DNA of 64,000 bases. It comes from Larimichthys crocea (taxonomy: Eukaryota; Chordata; Actinopteri; Sciaenidae). The notes under the pieces were generated by a model, which ran no database searches, had not been told where the DNA came from, and was given only the letters and a program-made list of their open reading frames with translations. The translations under genes were made by a program, and so were the position numbers. Positions 1 to 13,700 of the stretch are shown here, in pieces. The first letter of the stretch is position 1; every line of letters starts with the position of its first letter. The stretch covers positions 16,552,871 to 16,616,870 of the forward strand of contig NC_040028.1 of the NCBI RefSeq assembly GCF_000972845.2, in the 5' to 3' direction.

Positions 1-2089
1 AAAAAATCAATAATACATCATTGGTTGTTTTCTAACACCCCGACAACCCCCTCTCTCAGAAAAGCAGTTGTCTCATCAGAGCTTAGCAACCATTGCCAGG
101 CACAGCAGGCCTCTCTCTAGCTCTGGATTTCCTCTGCATGTCCAAAGCGCCGTGCACGTGGCCGTAGTAACGACGTTAAAAATGGGGAAAACGGTTAAAC
201 GATAGTAGTTCAAATTCTCAATGAGGACTCTAAAAGTACAGTTGCAGTAGTAGTTTAGTTTCTACTTTCTACTAGATTTTCTAAGCTGCGGTCAGCACTG
301 GATCCAGTTTATAGCGACCTCCAATTTCCTCAGAAGGGAACACAACAATGATTAAACAGAAATATAAAAATCCCCATTGGATTGTAGATTTTAGATTAAA
401 AACAAAAATCTCAACACGCCTCACTAATGACGGCGCTGTAGCAACACACTGTCATAAATCCACGGGAGATCATCATATTAACAAACATTCTGACATGAAC
501 GTAATGAATATATAATCGTCCCCAACATGTTTTTATGCCTGTTATTGCATAACGCATAAATCACGGGAAGACACAGAAACAGACAAGACGATCGGCGCTC
601 TGTAGTTTAGGTTAAATAAGGCGTCGAGCTCATCTGATCGTGTGTGTTGTATTATGGATGTGTACCCCCTGCTGCTGGACCCAGATCCTACAACGCGTCC
701 CTTCAAATCCAGTCTCACCCCTTTCTTCTCTGGTAAAGATGACTCCCTCGTGTCTTTCTCCCGGCTCCGAGGCCTGATCCTTACTCTGCCCTTTTTCTTT
801 TTTTCTTCTTCTACTCCGTGTTCTGTCTTTATTAACCGTACACGCTCCTGGGGATGGTGCCGTAGATCTCAGTTCGTCACAGTTTGCTTTACTGGTTTGC
901 TCGTGGGGTTCTGTTTGAAGACTTGCTTGATTTTCCAGCCTCGTGCGAAAGTGTTCACTCGGTGTGTGTTGAGCACGAGTTTGTTACTGTGTGTTTATTC
1001 ATTCCTTTAGCATCGAAGTGAAGAGTGACAAGTACACTATATATAAACTACAAACAGAATTATAATCATCTATCTGCAGTACTTTTCGCACTTCCTGCAC
1101 AGGAGTTGGTGTGTTGTGGGTCGTGGGATGAGAGCACTGCCTCTTTGTTCTTCATCGTTGCTCTTTCGTTCCTTTTGTCTTCATCCTCACTTCTTCTTTT
1201 TCCCCTCTTCCTCCCACTTTATCGTTCTCTCTCCTCTGACCAAATTTCCCAGTTATAAACCACTTCATCCCTCGTTCTGACTCATCAACATCGCTCACGG
1301 AGAAGAACAAAGAAGTGGAGGATGTGAATGAGCAGGAATAATGGGTTATAAGAATGAGAAAGACAGGTGTAGGCATGGTATCCAATACGCCCGCTTGTGT
1401 CGCAGCCATCCTGGGTCAGTAAGTGACGTCTGCTTAAGCGACGAGGCCGAAGACTCTCTCGTGAAGTGGAGCTGAAGATCGCCCACTCGCTCTGTTTCCC
1501 TCTCAGCAGTACTCTCGGTTTCACAGAGTAATTAACAATAATTACCCTTCTGGCTTTGCCAAATGGCCATTTGCTTTGCAATACACACACACAAACACAG
1601 ACACACAGAAACGTACACACAGAAAAGCAGTAACCACTTCAGCTGTGGCTGAGCATTTGCACTGTTATGCAGTAGTATTGTATTTGGAGACACTGTTTTT
1701 TTTTTTAAGGTGTATTTTTTTTTATTTTTGAAGGTGAGACAATAAAATCCGAAATCAGAAAATTCAGGTGGAGTAACGTATTAATGCGTTTAAAGGCTTA
1801 TCAGACAAACCCAAACGAAAGTTGTCACAACGTCAAACTATTTATCCGTTCAGGACGAGGTAAACCGTAAAAACATGCTGTTTATTTTTCAAGATAATCC
1901 CTCAGGAATATGCTCTCGCACAGACACGATTGCCAATGCAATGTCTTGGCAGATGATGTTACCTTGTTTGAACTGTTTTGCTTTGTTTTGCCTGACCCCT
2001 CTGGTCTGGTTCCCTTCAGCGGCTCCCTGTGAGCGAGCAGACTGTGTTTACTTTTACACTGGGCTCGGATCAGTCTGAACTCAGCTCAG

Positions 2090-2447
2090 GGAGGTTTGCA
2101 GGTTTGGTATGGGCGGAAAAAAAAACCCAGACTAGCCTGCACAAGAGCCCCTGACCTCAACCTTATCAAAGTTATTTTTGGGATGAATTGCAACGCCAAC
2201 TGTAAGCCAGACCTTATCGCCCAACACCAGCGCCTGGCCTTGCTAATGCTTTTTGTAGCTGAAATGGAGCAAAAGACCCTGCAGCCAGTTTCCAAAAATC
2301 TTGTGGAACGCCATCCCAGCAGAGCTGAGAGTGTTATGGCAGCAGATTAATGCCCATAGTTGTGGAGTAAAATGTATAAAAATCACATACGGCATGGATA
2401 ATAAACTTTGTTTAGGCGTCTACATACTTTTTTAGCCGTGTAGTGTT
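2090..2447 (+). mobile_element. Tc1/mariner-type transposon remnant (3' part)
   Basis: The + strand carries a broken transposase end. The words PDLNLIK followed by FGMNC correspond to the PDLNPIE...WDEL block of IS630/Tc1/mariner transposases. The sequence then runs through an AT-rich tail to a terminal-repeat-like end (catacttttttagccgtgt) at about 2447. Frameshifts and substitutions show it is long dead. The 5' half is missing. I recognise the tail as a repeat common in teleost genomes; the exact family name needs a repeat library. Confidence 0.65.
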
Positions 2448-3849
2448 GCCAGGGTCAGGGTCTCACAGGAGTTTCGGTTGACTGCCTCACCATGCTGGTG
2501 TTGTAGTATTTACCGGCACATTTAAATATATGTCAGAGAAAAGCTCCATTATGGAGATTGTCATTGTCACCTTTGATATCTACTCCATTATGACTATCCA
2601 GGCAAAAGTTTTGACATTTAAAAAGCTAAGCCACTGCCAGACTCTGACCAAATAAATAAAAACGAAGCTGCTGCACACAACACTTTAAATACGCTCAAGC
2701 ATGTGCAAGCAGATGCAGGGAAACACAATGAAATGACATCCGTGTGGGTGCATACATGTGTTTGTCTATGTCGTTGAAGAGCGTGTGCTCATGTGAGCCA
2801 GAACATTTGTAGCAGCGGTAACATCCAGAGGGCAACGTGAATCTCTCCAGTTCCTCCAGTCATCATCCCCCCCCCACGACGAGACCACAGCAGAGAGCAC
2901 AAACACTGATATTTGATTTCTTGTTGTTTTTCCTGTAAGTATTATTTTATGTCCCCGCTACTCCAACAGTAAGCCCACACACGGCAGAGAGATGTTAAGT
3001 CTGAGTGCATGGGAAAATGAACAGATCAGACCTCGTAAACGATCATTTCCTCCTCGTGTTGTCTTTGCGAAATCTCTTTTCGTTTGCTTTTGTGTCCCGA
3101 CGTCTCCCACTCTTCTTTTCCCTCCCTCATGCGACTGGACTTAAAAGGCCAGCTTGAGGGATGACAACCGTCGCTCACTTCAGAGGGGCTCTGAGAGTAA
3201 GTGAAGATCTGGAATGGAGGCAGATGAAAGTGAAAAAATTGCAGATGAGGTAGAGCAGGAAGGGAGTAGTTTTAAACATTTATAATGGATTGACAGCTCC
3301 CGCGTCAGTCAAAAAAAAGCAGAATAACAGCCACACTTCACAGCCGCACACCTCCATCTCAAAACGATTACCTGATCCATCATTGGAAAGGTTTTTAATC
3401 ACGAGTACTTTGAGATTCCAGTCTATGAATGTGATCCAAATTGGGAAAAATTCTCCTAAATCCTTCTTGAAATTCTGAAATTATTCATTTATTTAATGGC
3501 AAATAAGACTAACTGAGTTGAGTTTTTTTTGTGTAAACGACAAACACGCCAAATGTTTTGAATATTTTTTTAAATGCACTGAAAGGACTCATTCCCGTCG
3601 TCATCAACACACTTTCTCTGAGTTTTTTATTTCGGGGTTCAGTTGGGGAAATTAAATCTCTTTATTAAAACCTTTCAAAGATATGAATAATATCTGGCTT
3701 TTGCTATCAGGAGCACATTTTTATGTCTGTGTTTACGCTCGGATAACACGATGGTAACACTTGAAGACATGAGCCGGGAAGATGTTGCAGCTGCACAGCT
3801 TTTTGGCTTGGCAAAGTGGCCACACGCTATTTTAACACAGTCATCCTAT

Positions 3850-3873
3850 GGTGTGTGTGTGTGTGTGTGTGTG
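3850..3873. repeat. (GT)n microsatellite
   Basis: About 12 uninterrupted GT units in an intron. Confidence 0.95.
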
Positions 3874-5414
3874 AATCTCTTAACACTGCGCTGACTGATC
3901 ACACACATTTTCATTTAGCTTGCATTCAAACCGTTTCCTAAAAGACTGTAGTAATTTCTTTTATATAAATGTTAGTCAAACATGAGTAAATGGTGCTTTT
4001 GGACTGTTTTCAGGATCGGTACACACTGGATGTCTCAGCGAGTGTTTACTGCAGCACGGTGTATGTGAGACTTAAAATGAAGTGTGACGGCACGTCTCAT
4101 TGATGTGTAATAATAGTTTTGGACACGATCTGAAGTGTTTACAGCCGGTACATGACTACGCTTCTTCAGGGTTTGACTACACTTCATAGTAGGAATGTTT
4201 TGATCTTTTTGTGGGAAGAAAAAAAGTATAAAATACTCACAGATTTGTCTTTTTAAGGCTATTGTAACGGTTGTAATTTGGCACACAGACGTTAGGGAGT
4301 TAGGAAGGTAGAATAAATCAATATGATCTCCTCACAGAGAGTGAGTGTGTTTGTGCCCGAGAATACCATCACATACATCTCATCCTAATCCCCCCACAGA
4401 TTGAGGTCATTGGAGGCTATTTGAGGATCTTCGTGTGTTTACAACCTCTGGAATTGCTGAGAATGGCTGGTGCCATCTGATTGGTTTTATTTAATCTCCC
4501 AGACATATCTGTATGCAGGGTTCTGATTGGCCCAGAGGACTTTGAGATGGAGTCAGTGTGTGAGAAAGGCTTGTTGTTCTCACACTGTTCCCCAGGTGGG
4601 TCCACAGGTTTCAGCACTGGCTTCATGTTTTTTTGGGATGGGGGGTTGTGGTTGTTATAGTGACTACCGGCTGTTCTCAGAGGCCTTCAGCATCATGTGG
4701 GAGGGTTGCTATGGCAATGGTAGGTTGTAGCGTAGGTGTGTTGTTGTGGTAACATTATGTCAATGCAAGGCTGCTGTTCACTCGTGGCTCTTCGGGGAGC
4801 AGAATCAGACATTTGTTGATGGCTGTGTGATATAAATTATATTTCATTTTAATGATGCCTTCTTCAGATTGAACACCTAACAGTGTTTTATGATACAGAT
4901 AGCACTCGAGGTAACAGAGAAGTGGATTCCTCATCGGTATTTTGAAGATTTCTTCAAAGAAATGCAGGGAACTGTTTTATTTCTGTTTTTGTTTCATTTA
5001 CTCTGAATATCTCTCAAAGTGCTGCACTTGTTAGCGTCAGGGTGTCTGACCAACCTGATTACTCCCTTTCCTGCCACTTGTTTTCATCGTTGCCTCTTTC
5101 TTTGAGTGTCTTGTTAAACTCCAGTAACCAGATGTCAGGCCTCGTCTCTCCGCCTCCTCTATCATTTTTCTCTGATCTCTCTTCCTTTGTTCCCCCCCTC
5201 GTTTGTTTCATTAGTGGTGTTGGTTTCTCTGTTCTCGCAATCCCCATCTCTCAATTTTACTCATGTAAAATAGCACGCGCACACACAGTGAGTGTGTGCA
5301 GACATGTTTGTACTCATATAAGTTAAACGATTGCTGGAAAGAAGCTCCTTTCTCCTCCTGCCTCTCACCAAATGTGATGTGCAAAATACTGAAGCCACAC
5401 ATTTATTTTAAAAA

Positions 5415-6036
5415 AGCACAAAGACAACAATTTAAAAGTTGAAACTGAGAAATGTTTGTTTTGAAAAATGATATTTTGAATTTGATGGCAGCAACAGAAC
5501 AAAATTGGGACAGGGTCATGTTTACAACTCCGTTGCATCACCTCTTCTTTTTACAACTCTGCAAACTGAAGAGACCAATTTATGTCATCTTAAAAGTGGA
5601 ACGCGTTCTCATTCTTTCTTGATGCAGGGTTTCTGCGGCTCAACAGTTCCAGGGTCTCCTTTGTCGCGTTTGACGTCTCCTAATGCGTCAAACGTTTTCA
5701 ATAGGTGACAGCCATGCTGTGAAACGTGCAGAATGCGGCTTGGCATTGTCTTGCTGCTGGAATAAGCGAGGCTGTCCCTTTTGAAAAAGACATTGTCTAC
5801 TTGGCAGCGTATGAACTGTGTTCGCATACAATGGTTTTTTCAAAGTGCTCCTCAGCCCATACAGGACATCCACAAACAGACGTGTTCACAGCCATCCAAT
5901 ATTGTTTTTTTTTGGTCTTGTCCCTACGGAGATTTCTCTGATCCTCTGAATATTTTAATGATATTATGCACCGTAAACAATAAAAATTCCCAGATATCCA
6001 ATTATTTGTCAACTCTTTTGGAAATGGGGTTGCATG
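5415..6036 (-). mobile_element. Decayed Tc1/mariner-like DNA transposon copy
   Basis: The - strand shows QQDNAKPHSARF and, after a deletion, WLSPIENV. Together these are the hallmark DNA-(A/K)-PH and PIENVW blocks of Tc1/mariner transposases. Flanking text such as gcattgtcttgctgctggaa and the terminal ggaaatggggttgca at about 6034 match a very abundant teleost repeat that I recognise by eye. Several internal segments are missing compared with that repeat, so the copy is internally deleted and inactive. Confidence 0.65.
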
Positions 6037-7370
6037 TTTCGTCAGAGCAGGTGACTTGAGGGGAACGACAGGCCTCGAAAGAGTGATTTGTAGTCCTCAC
6101 AACGACAATCCCTTTGGAGTCTGAATAGCCAAACATCTTGACAATGCACTCCACTGGCATAAACCCACACAAAGCATTTCCAGGCTTCTAAGAAGGACTC
6201 ACAGTCACCACATGCCAACGCAAGACAGCTTTTCAGCATTTTGTTTTATCACAGCTCATCTTCAATCGCCGTCTATTGTCCATTGTGAACTCTTTGTATA
6301 TATTCCCAGGCGTGGCATACGTGTGCCCATGCACGTGTTTGTGCGTGTGGTTACAACATATATGTAGTTTTGCAGCTTCAACCAATGACGCAAATGATAG
6401 AAGGGCGAACAGGGCCACACATCCAAACAGCTGAAAGAGCTGACGCTGTGGATACTAGTTTTTTTTGTTTATTACGACCTTTCCTCCTTTGGTTATCATT
6501 AATGCATGAGGTTTTTGGAAATCTTTTTTGGGGTCGAGCGCTATCTATCCGTCTATTTCTCTCTTCAGTAAATACTCATATACAGCGGCACCCTGGCACA
6601 TATCCAAAAATAAAAGCTATACGTGTTTATTTTCAGCAATGCGTGGAGTGTTTCCAGCCGCAAATACTGATATATGTATTTTAATTATTACAGCTTGATG
6701 TCTCTGTTACTACCTGCACTCGACTGTCCCACGCTCTCATCTCGACCATCTGGCTTGAAGTCCGTCTTCTGTTCTCAGCTGTGTTGTAGATGGGAAGGAT
6801 GGGATGAATTTATTACAGCAATTTAGTAAGACGGCGAGTAACTTGCCATATATAGTATGTGTGATCAAAACAAAAAGGTAAACTTAGTGAGAGGAAGTGT
6901 TATGGAGCTGTTATGTTTGTTACAGCAAACCTTGTTGTAGGATGATATCAGTCTGAATTGAGAGCCGGAGGGGTCTCTAGATGCATCGGGCTGGATGAGA
7001 TTGAGAAAATACCATCAACGCATGATGACATGTGAAAGTCACGTATGGGAAGAGGAAATGGAGGGCAGTCACCTCAGAACAAAAGCTCGGTTACATTAAC
7101 ACCTTTTCCTTACACTAGGGAGTCAAAACAAGATTTTGACCCAGCCTGTTTATTCTCACTTCCATAACTGTAGGCGTAAACAAAAATAGCATGTTTTATT
7201 GTGGTAGCACCGCATAGTGTTTCTGTCAGACAGGTAGATGGGTTTTTCTGGTGTTTAAGGGCCCGGATGACACCTTTCTAAAATGAGTAATTCCAACGTG
7301 TCCTGTCATCTCAAACATATCCTGACTCTCCTGAGTGCTAATTCTTCCCCCCCTGTTTTTATTTCCGCAG

Positions 7371-7790
7371 TCATCGCCGACTCGTTGACAGTCACAGCTC
7401 CGGCTCAGACTCTGTCCAAGGTGGAAGGCGACACGCTACAGCTCACCTGCGAGGTGTCTCGGATCACAATGCAGCACACTCACTTATCGGTGGGTTGGTA
7501 CCTGCGTTCCCCGGAGGACGCTGCCGCCCCGCCCCAGGAGCTCGTCACCTTGTCAAGGGACTTTGTTCTGCGCTCTGGGGGACCGTACCGACAGAGGATG
7601 GCGGCGGGGGATCTGAGGCTGGATAAAACCAGCGCCACGTCCTACAGGCTGACCATTCACAAGCTACAGCCGGTGGACCAGGGTCTGCTTTACTGTCAGG
7701 CTGCCGAGTGGATTCAGGATCCAGACGGCAGCTGGTTCGCTATGACCCGCAAGCAGAGCGACAAGACTCAGCTCCGCATTCAGCCCACGG
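7371..7790 (+). CDS. igsf3: igsf3 exon: Ig-V domain 2, with the EWI motif
   Basis: The exon has 420 bases, phase 1 at both ends. The acceptor is tttatttccgcag and the donor follows CAGCCCACGG as gtgagt. The domain shows LTCEV (first Cys), VGWYL (core Trp) and the second Cys in YCQAAEWIQDPDGSW, which contains the literal Glu-Trp-Ile that names the EWI family. The start is set by the splice site: an upstream ATG at 7283 lies in the intron and only opens the same frame by chance. The domain order matches human Ig2 as I recall it, including the LSRDF and AMTRK stretches. Confidence 0.95.
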
Positions 7791-10700
7791 GTGAGTAAAA
7801 AAAAAGAGAGGGAGGGGTAAAGATGCTGATCTGCTCTTAGGTCCCCCCATGTCCTTTTAACAGACACACACATGCAAGCACGTGGGTCGGCCTCCTCTGA
7901 TTGCTGATGAGTATCTCACACTAAGCTCATTAGCTTACTAAAGGGGCTTAACTGAACCTCCACAGACTCCCCACTTTTGTATTTGCGTCTGTTTGACGGG
8001 CAACATTACAAGCACATCCAAGAATAATTCATCCAGCTGCTAAACAGCGTGGGCGTCTTGACACAGGAGGCCTTATAGATTCCACATGCAAAAATCTCCC
8101 AGGCAACAGGTGGCTCAAAGATTGGAGGCTAAAAATGTCTCTTTCAATCACTCGCCGCCAACAATTGCGTCAGTCTAGTTTGCGCAGGAGTGTATTAGTG
8201 GGAAAAACTGTGCTTTAAGTGCTGTTGGGAGGGAGGAAGAGGAAGAGGGAGAGGGTTGAGAAAGGAACAGGATGTTCATGATGGGAGTATGTGGGAGAAA
8301 CAAAGAGTGCATTGGGGTGTCTGATGGAGGCCTTGTATGATAATGATCTAATAAGCTGTCATCCTCCAGAGTTTAAACCAGAAAGAAAGACGGTTTTACA
8401 ACTCCTCACACGTACTCCAAACCTCCCACCCGGTCCCGACCCCATCACACCCACATCCATGAAGAATCTCCTCCTTTGTGCGCTTCCAAAGACGGGGCCA
8501 CGGAGATGGGTGATAAACTGCTTTGACATTAGCTCAATTACCAAGGCAGCATGCAGTGGCGACTGTCTTCATGCCAGTAAATCATTTCAAAGTGGAGTCG
8601 CTTCGCGGATTCTCCATTAGGCATTAGATCCACTCTGGACCAATACAACTCAATGGTGCCCCGGATAGTGCTGGATGGTGGATGAAGGAGGGAGTGTGGG
8701 AACTCGGGATGTAAAAGCAGGTTTTGTCAGATGAGTTCCTGCCACTTCTGGGACGAGACAAAAGGCACAAAGAGCTCCCCGCTCGGCACCCTTCGTCACT
8801 CTCTCTCTTCTCTGTAATCTATAATGGATGGAGGTGTTGCGTGACAAAGAGAATACAGCGTTGCAGAGTTGCGTGTGGCTCTAGGTGTGAGCGCTCCAAC
8901 TCGAGTATATGTGGGTTCATTTTTAAATTCTTCTCGTCTGCGTACTTATCACCGCACGACGAAGGCACAACTTGCGCACCTCCAGGCCGAACTTGTGCAT
9001 TTGATGTTGCACCTGTCCGAGTGCATATTTGACAGAGTAAGAGAGAGAGAGAAATTTAGAAAAGAGAGGGAGCATCTCCTCTATTAGACTCCTATTATAA
9101 AAGATGGAGTGGATCTCGAGACAGCCCCATCACTGGCTAATCACCCACAGCCTCAGCAGAAGAGAGAGAGAGAGAAGCAACGGACAGAATCCTAATGTAC
9201 CTTTCGCTCTCAGTTTTTACCGTCTCTTTCTCTTTTTCTCCCACCTCCTCCCTTGCTCTCACATCACCTCTCATTTTCTGCAGTCATGTCTCATCACTGC
9301 ATTTCTTTTTTCCTCCTCCTTCTGTTACTTGCAATTAAAACTCTTCGTTTTTTTTCCTAATTAGCTCTAAACACTTACACATGCCGGACCTGCGAGTCTG
9401 TTTTTTCCACCCCGAGTTCTTCTGCATCCTCTCGGCTGAACACGGTACTTAACGGAGCCCCATGCTGAGTGCTGACAAATTCTTGTCAATGCAGGTCACG
9501 GCCCTTTTTAAGCTTTGTTCCCTTTGCTTCACAATTAATCACATTTAAATGTCACGAAAGAATATATGCCTTGCTGCTCTTTTATCTGCGGGGCCTTTTC
9601 TTCTCGACCCCCTGCCATTATGTGCACTTATGTGTGCACAACTGCTGCAAGTGATGATAATTCCACCGCTGATTGTTCCGGTCTTTGTTTTGTTGACGAT
9701 TCGGTTCATCGTTTAGTCTGAGAAATGTCAAATACGGCGAAAAGAAGACAGTCCACAACGCATAGGTATCCAACCTACAGTAATCCAGAAACTCTGTGTG
9801 TAAACAACACCCCTCTCTCTCCCACTATAATGTTCTCCTGCATAACGAGCTCTATACCGAGGGCAGGCTTTGAACTTTTCCACACGAGTGTTTCTCAGGA
9901 AGTCTGTTTAAAGGCTTTGTAATTACAGCCCAGGGCTACTACCTCGCTGAGAAGGAGAAGCCAGCCGTCTTTGATACACGCCGCGCTCATCATCTGGAAA
10001 TTAATACAGCAAATAAGACCGAACACACAGCCATGCGCGCACGTGCACGTACCAAACCCAAGCTGCACATGCGCGGACGACAAAGGTGGCGTGGCGTGGT
10101 GTAGAGCTTGCAGTGTTTACTTTGTCTGCCCTGTCTTAGACCGAGCAAGAGGAGGAGGAGGAGGAAGAGGAGAGAGCCTGACTCTCGTTCAGACTGCTGA
10201 AGAGAATTTTAATTAGATGTGTTTTTTTATTGCAGATGTGAAACCGAGGGGGGAAGAGAGCAGAGCTCTCTGAAAGATCAGCGTTTTACTGGGGGTGTGA
10301 TGCACTGTGTGACCTCGAGCGTCTCCACTTCCCATCCTCTCTCTCTCTCTCTCCGTCACTAATTGATGCTATTCTATTATCCCAGCCATCCTTGACCACC
10401 TTAAACCCCTTAAACTCTACCATCCGCCCCCCTCAGTCCTCCACACTCTTTAAACATCCCATATTGTGCATATGGAATAAAATGTAGCAGTGTCATGAAT
10501 TTCAATCGTAGCCCATATTTAGACATCAGTCTTATTTTAGACATCAGAAACGAGCTGTTTGGTAACCAAATGTCACCGTCTTGAAGAGATCTCCTCCTCC
10601 CACACTTACACTCTTTCCATTCTGCTGCTTTATTTAAAATCTAGTGCTGTATTCAAAGATTTTGTACTTTAACTGGTATTGGATAAAACTCTTACTATCT

Positions 10701-13700
10701 AATCTTACTAAGCCAGAGGTGGATTCTCATTTTTGTTCCATAAATCACTGAGCGTTTCTCATTGCAATACATAAATCCTTGCAGCCATCATACCACTTTT
10801 CTGATAGTTCTACTTAGCATTTGTTTAACCTTTTTACTTTCCCTCTGTTTCCCCCCTTTCTTTCCCCACTTAGATCGGGACTTCAGCATCCAGGTGAGCA
10901 CGGAGCGACGGTCCTTCACGGCCGGTGAGCCGCTGGAACTTCGCTGCACCATCGAGGCACAGAACGTGCCGGAACGTTTCTTCTCGGTGTCGTGGGTCTT
11001 CAGCAGCTCACCGGTGGCCGTGGTGGGCCCGAGTGCCGTGCCTGTCCTGGGACCCGATTACATCGCCCGTGAGGCGGCCGGACACATGACCGTGCGTAAA
11101 GAGAGCACCAACGTGCACCTGCTCAAGCTGCAGCACCTGCGCCCCGAAGATGCCGGGAAATACATCTGCCGCGTGACGGAGCGGGAGAAGACGCCCACGG
11201 GAGATTTCATCGACCGCAGCAAGAGGTCGCGCAATGTCCAGATCACCGTCCAGTCACTCAGTGAGTAAATAATCTGCTCATGAGGCCACTGACTTGGTTG
11301 TCAATTACACCAAGAATGATGAGCTTTTAATAATAACAGTTTTATCTTCATGTAAGCAGTATGAGATGTCATGCTGTGGTCCTCTCCAGCCTCTCTATCT
11401 TTCTCACTCCCCTCCATTTCCATTGCAAGGTGGCCTATAAGAGATAGCTGCACAGCCTCTATTGTCAACTGTGAGTAAGAGGGGAAAGGATAATGCTACT
11501 CTTATGCCTGATGTATTTTCTGTTTGAGTGGATTGCTAAGGATTGGTAATGCAGCATTATGGTCCTTCCCATTTCCTTGGCTTAGCTGCGAGAGGGGAGG
11601 GTGGGTAGGGGTGGAGGGGGGTAACACTTTAGCAGGATAATGGAGAGCAGACGAGTCCAGACTCAAGGAGGCTGAGCTAACAGCCATGAAATTAAAGCGT
11701 GGACAAAGAAAAGATGCAGAGAAAGGCGCCCAGCTCTCCAGGGCCCTCTAAGTGGTTCCCCCCAGGCTAAATTGTTGTATTCTGCCGGGGCTAGATCTCT
11801 ACAGCGGGGTTAAGCAGGGCTGGCCGATGGGGTTGTGCCAGACTTGCAGCCGGGGGGGGGATGCAAATTTTTAAAAACCTGCTCACAATCCTCTCATCAG
11901 TGGCAGCAGGAAACACACCCCTCCGCCAGTTTGGGTCATTTGCTTCATCTCTGTACCTCCACGTCTCTCAGGACTGGAACTGTGTGTGGAGACAGCTGCT
12001 CCCAGCATAATAAAACGTAATATCCACCGAGCAGTATCTGCTCTCAAGCAGCCCAACGCTACCTTACCCTGACCGCTCTGCACCCCCCTTTGCTAAATCA
12101 GCCTAAAACAATGGCCTTGAGCTCGCGGCGGTCTCCAGGGAACCTCTCTGTATGGGTCGTTTTGTTTTTCCAACAAAAGACCTTAATGCCCCATAAAGGA
12201 TGTTTATAGGGTTTACACAGGATAATGGCCCATGGTTATTGGAGGAGAACGTCCACGAAACACTGCAGTCATGGTCAGGCAGACATTTCATACACAAACT
12301 TTTCTGTTTCACTGCGAACACACACAAACACACACACACACCCAAACACAATTTTCAAGACGCGCTCCATCACTCTAATTGGGGGAATTGGGTGAGAGTT
12401 GCTAATAAGGTGCGACGGGGGTTAAAGTTGATGAGTCAGAGGCAGGCAGAGGTGACAGCGAAGGGAGAAAAAAAACAGAGGTAAACACTTGTGACAAATC
12501 AATGTTGATGGATGAGTTTACCTTTGCAATGAGAAAAAGGGAGGGAGAGCTTACATGCCACCCCGAATCTCTATCATAGTGATAGAAGGGACAAATGCAA
12601 GGCTAGGAGGGGGGGGAAAGAGAGGGGGGGTGTATTGTAATGGAGATAAAGTGCATTTTGTGGTTTAAAAAAAACAAAGAAGAAGGAGCTAGTGAACATT
12701 TAAAAAAGAGAATTAAAAGGGAAAGGCATAGATGTCCAGGAACCAGGCGGATTTATGGGAAGAAAGGTGTGTCTAACAATCCTTTCTTCACGTTTCACTG
12801 TGAGAAATGAACAGAAGACGATACGTTTCTGGCTCTGGAGAAACTATGAAGCCGTTACAATGAAAGACAAAGGATGACAGGTTTTTCCCTTTGTTCATTT
12901 GAGCGTGATGGAAGCAAGCAGCGAGTTTATTCCTTATTCACAGAGAGAGCTCGTGCTTATTAGGAGGGCTGCGGTGCTCAGAGGGGGAGCAGCAGAGCCT
13001 GGCCTGAGGGGAGAAATAAATAAAAAAAGAAAAGGGGGGGAAAAAGTGAGAAACCTTAAGCCACATCCCCACAAGACTGCAGCGCCGGCCCCCGCAGAGC
13101 TAAGGAGAGCTTTTGGGTCAAGCAGAGAGCTCCGTGATGTCTGATGGACATCGAAGTGATGAGAGTTGAGATATAGCAGAAAAACAGAGCAAAGGAGCCA
13201 GTAAAGACTTTTATCCTCCCTCTTCTGAAGTGCCGCTGAGTCCTGTGATCTAAGCCTTCTTTCCCGTGCCCGCATGGACTTTGGTCAACAAGCCACACAA
13301 GGGTTCAGAAAGAAAAATCTCAGCCCCGCGCACACAATCTCACCAGGGTCCCTTCTACTGGCTGCCGCTCTAAAGTGCCCGAGGCCAGTTACCAAGCCGC
13401 ACTATTGTGCTTCTAACATACACAAGCATGCAAACACACATGCACAGCACTCGCACAGAAGTGTGCTATACTCCCGGGAACAGGGCTCAGCGATTTGTTT
13501 TATTGCCCCTGGCCTCCTGTACTATCTGAATGCTTTAACACAGAAAGTGTGATTCTTGTTGTCTCTGGGATTTGGCGTGAGAGGGAGCCGAGATTTTGTG
13601 GAACTTTTTCTCTATTGATACTCATACTCACCCTGATGTCTCTCTCTTTATCTCTCCATCCTGTTCCCTCTCAGAGAGCAACATCACAGTGACATTGTCC

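Larger units (their letters stand above)
1..7370 (+). other. igsf3: igsf3 intron upstream of the Ig2 exon (5' end outside window)
   Basis: No exon could be supported here; neither the Ig1 domain nor a signal peptide appears in any frame. The stretch holds two decayed Tc1/mariner-type remnants and a (GT)n microsatellite, given separately. The rest is unremarkable AT-rich intron sequence. Confidence 0.75.

Noticed and set aside
3141..3202. TATA-like TTAAAAGG followed by a short open stretch and a GTAAGT donor: possible alternative first exon of igsf3
   Set aside because: The only ATG gives 12 codons ending in phase 0, which cannot join the phase-1 Ig2 exon. No other support; most likely chance.
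7283..7370. ATG at 7283 in frame with the Ig2 exon as a possible start
   Set aside because: A polypyrimidine tract and AG acceptor sit at 7340-7370, the other exons are all phase 1, and the added residues do not form a signal peptide. It is intron.
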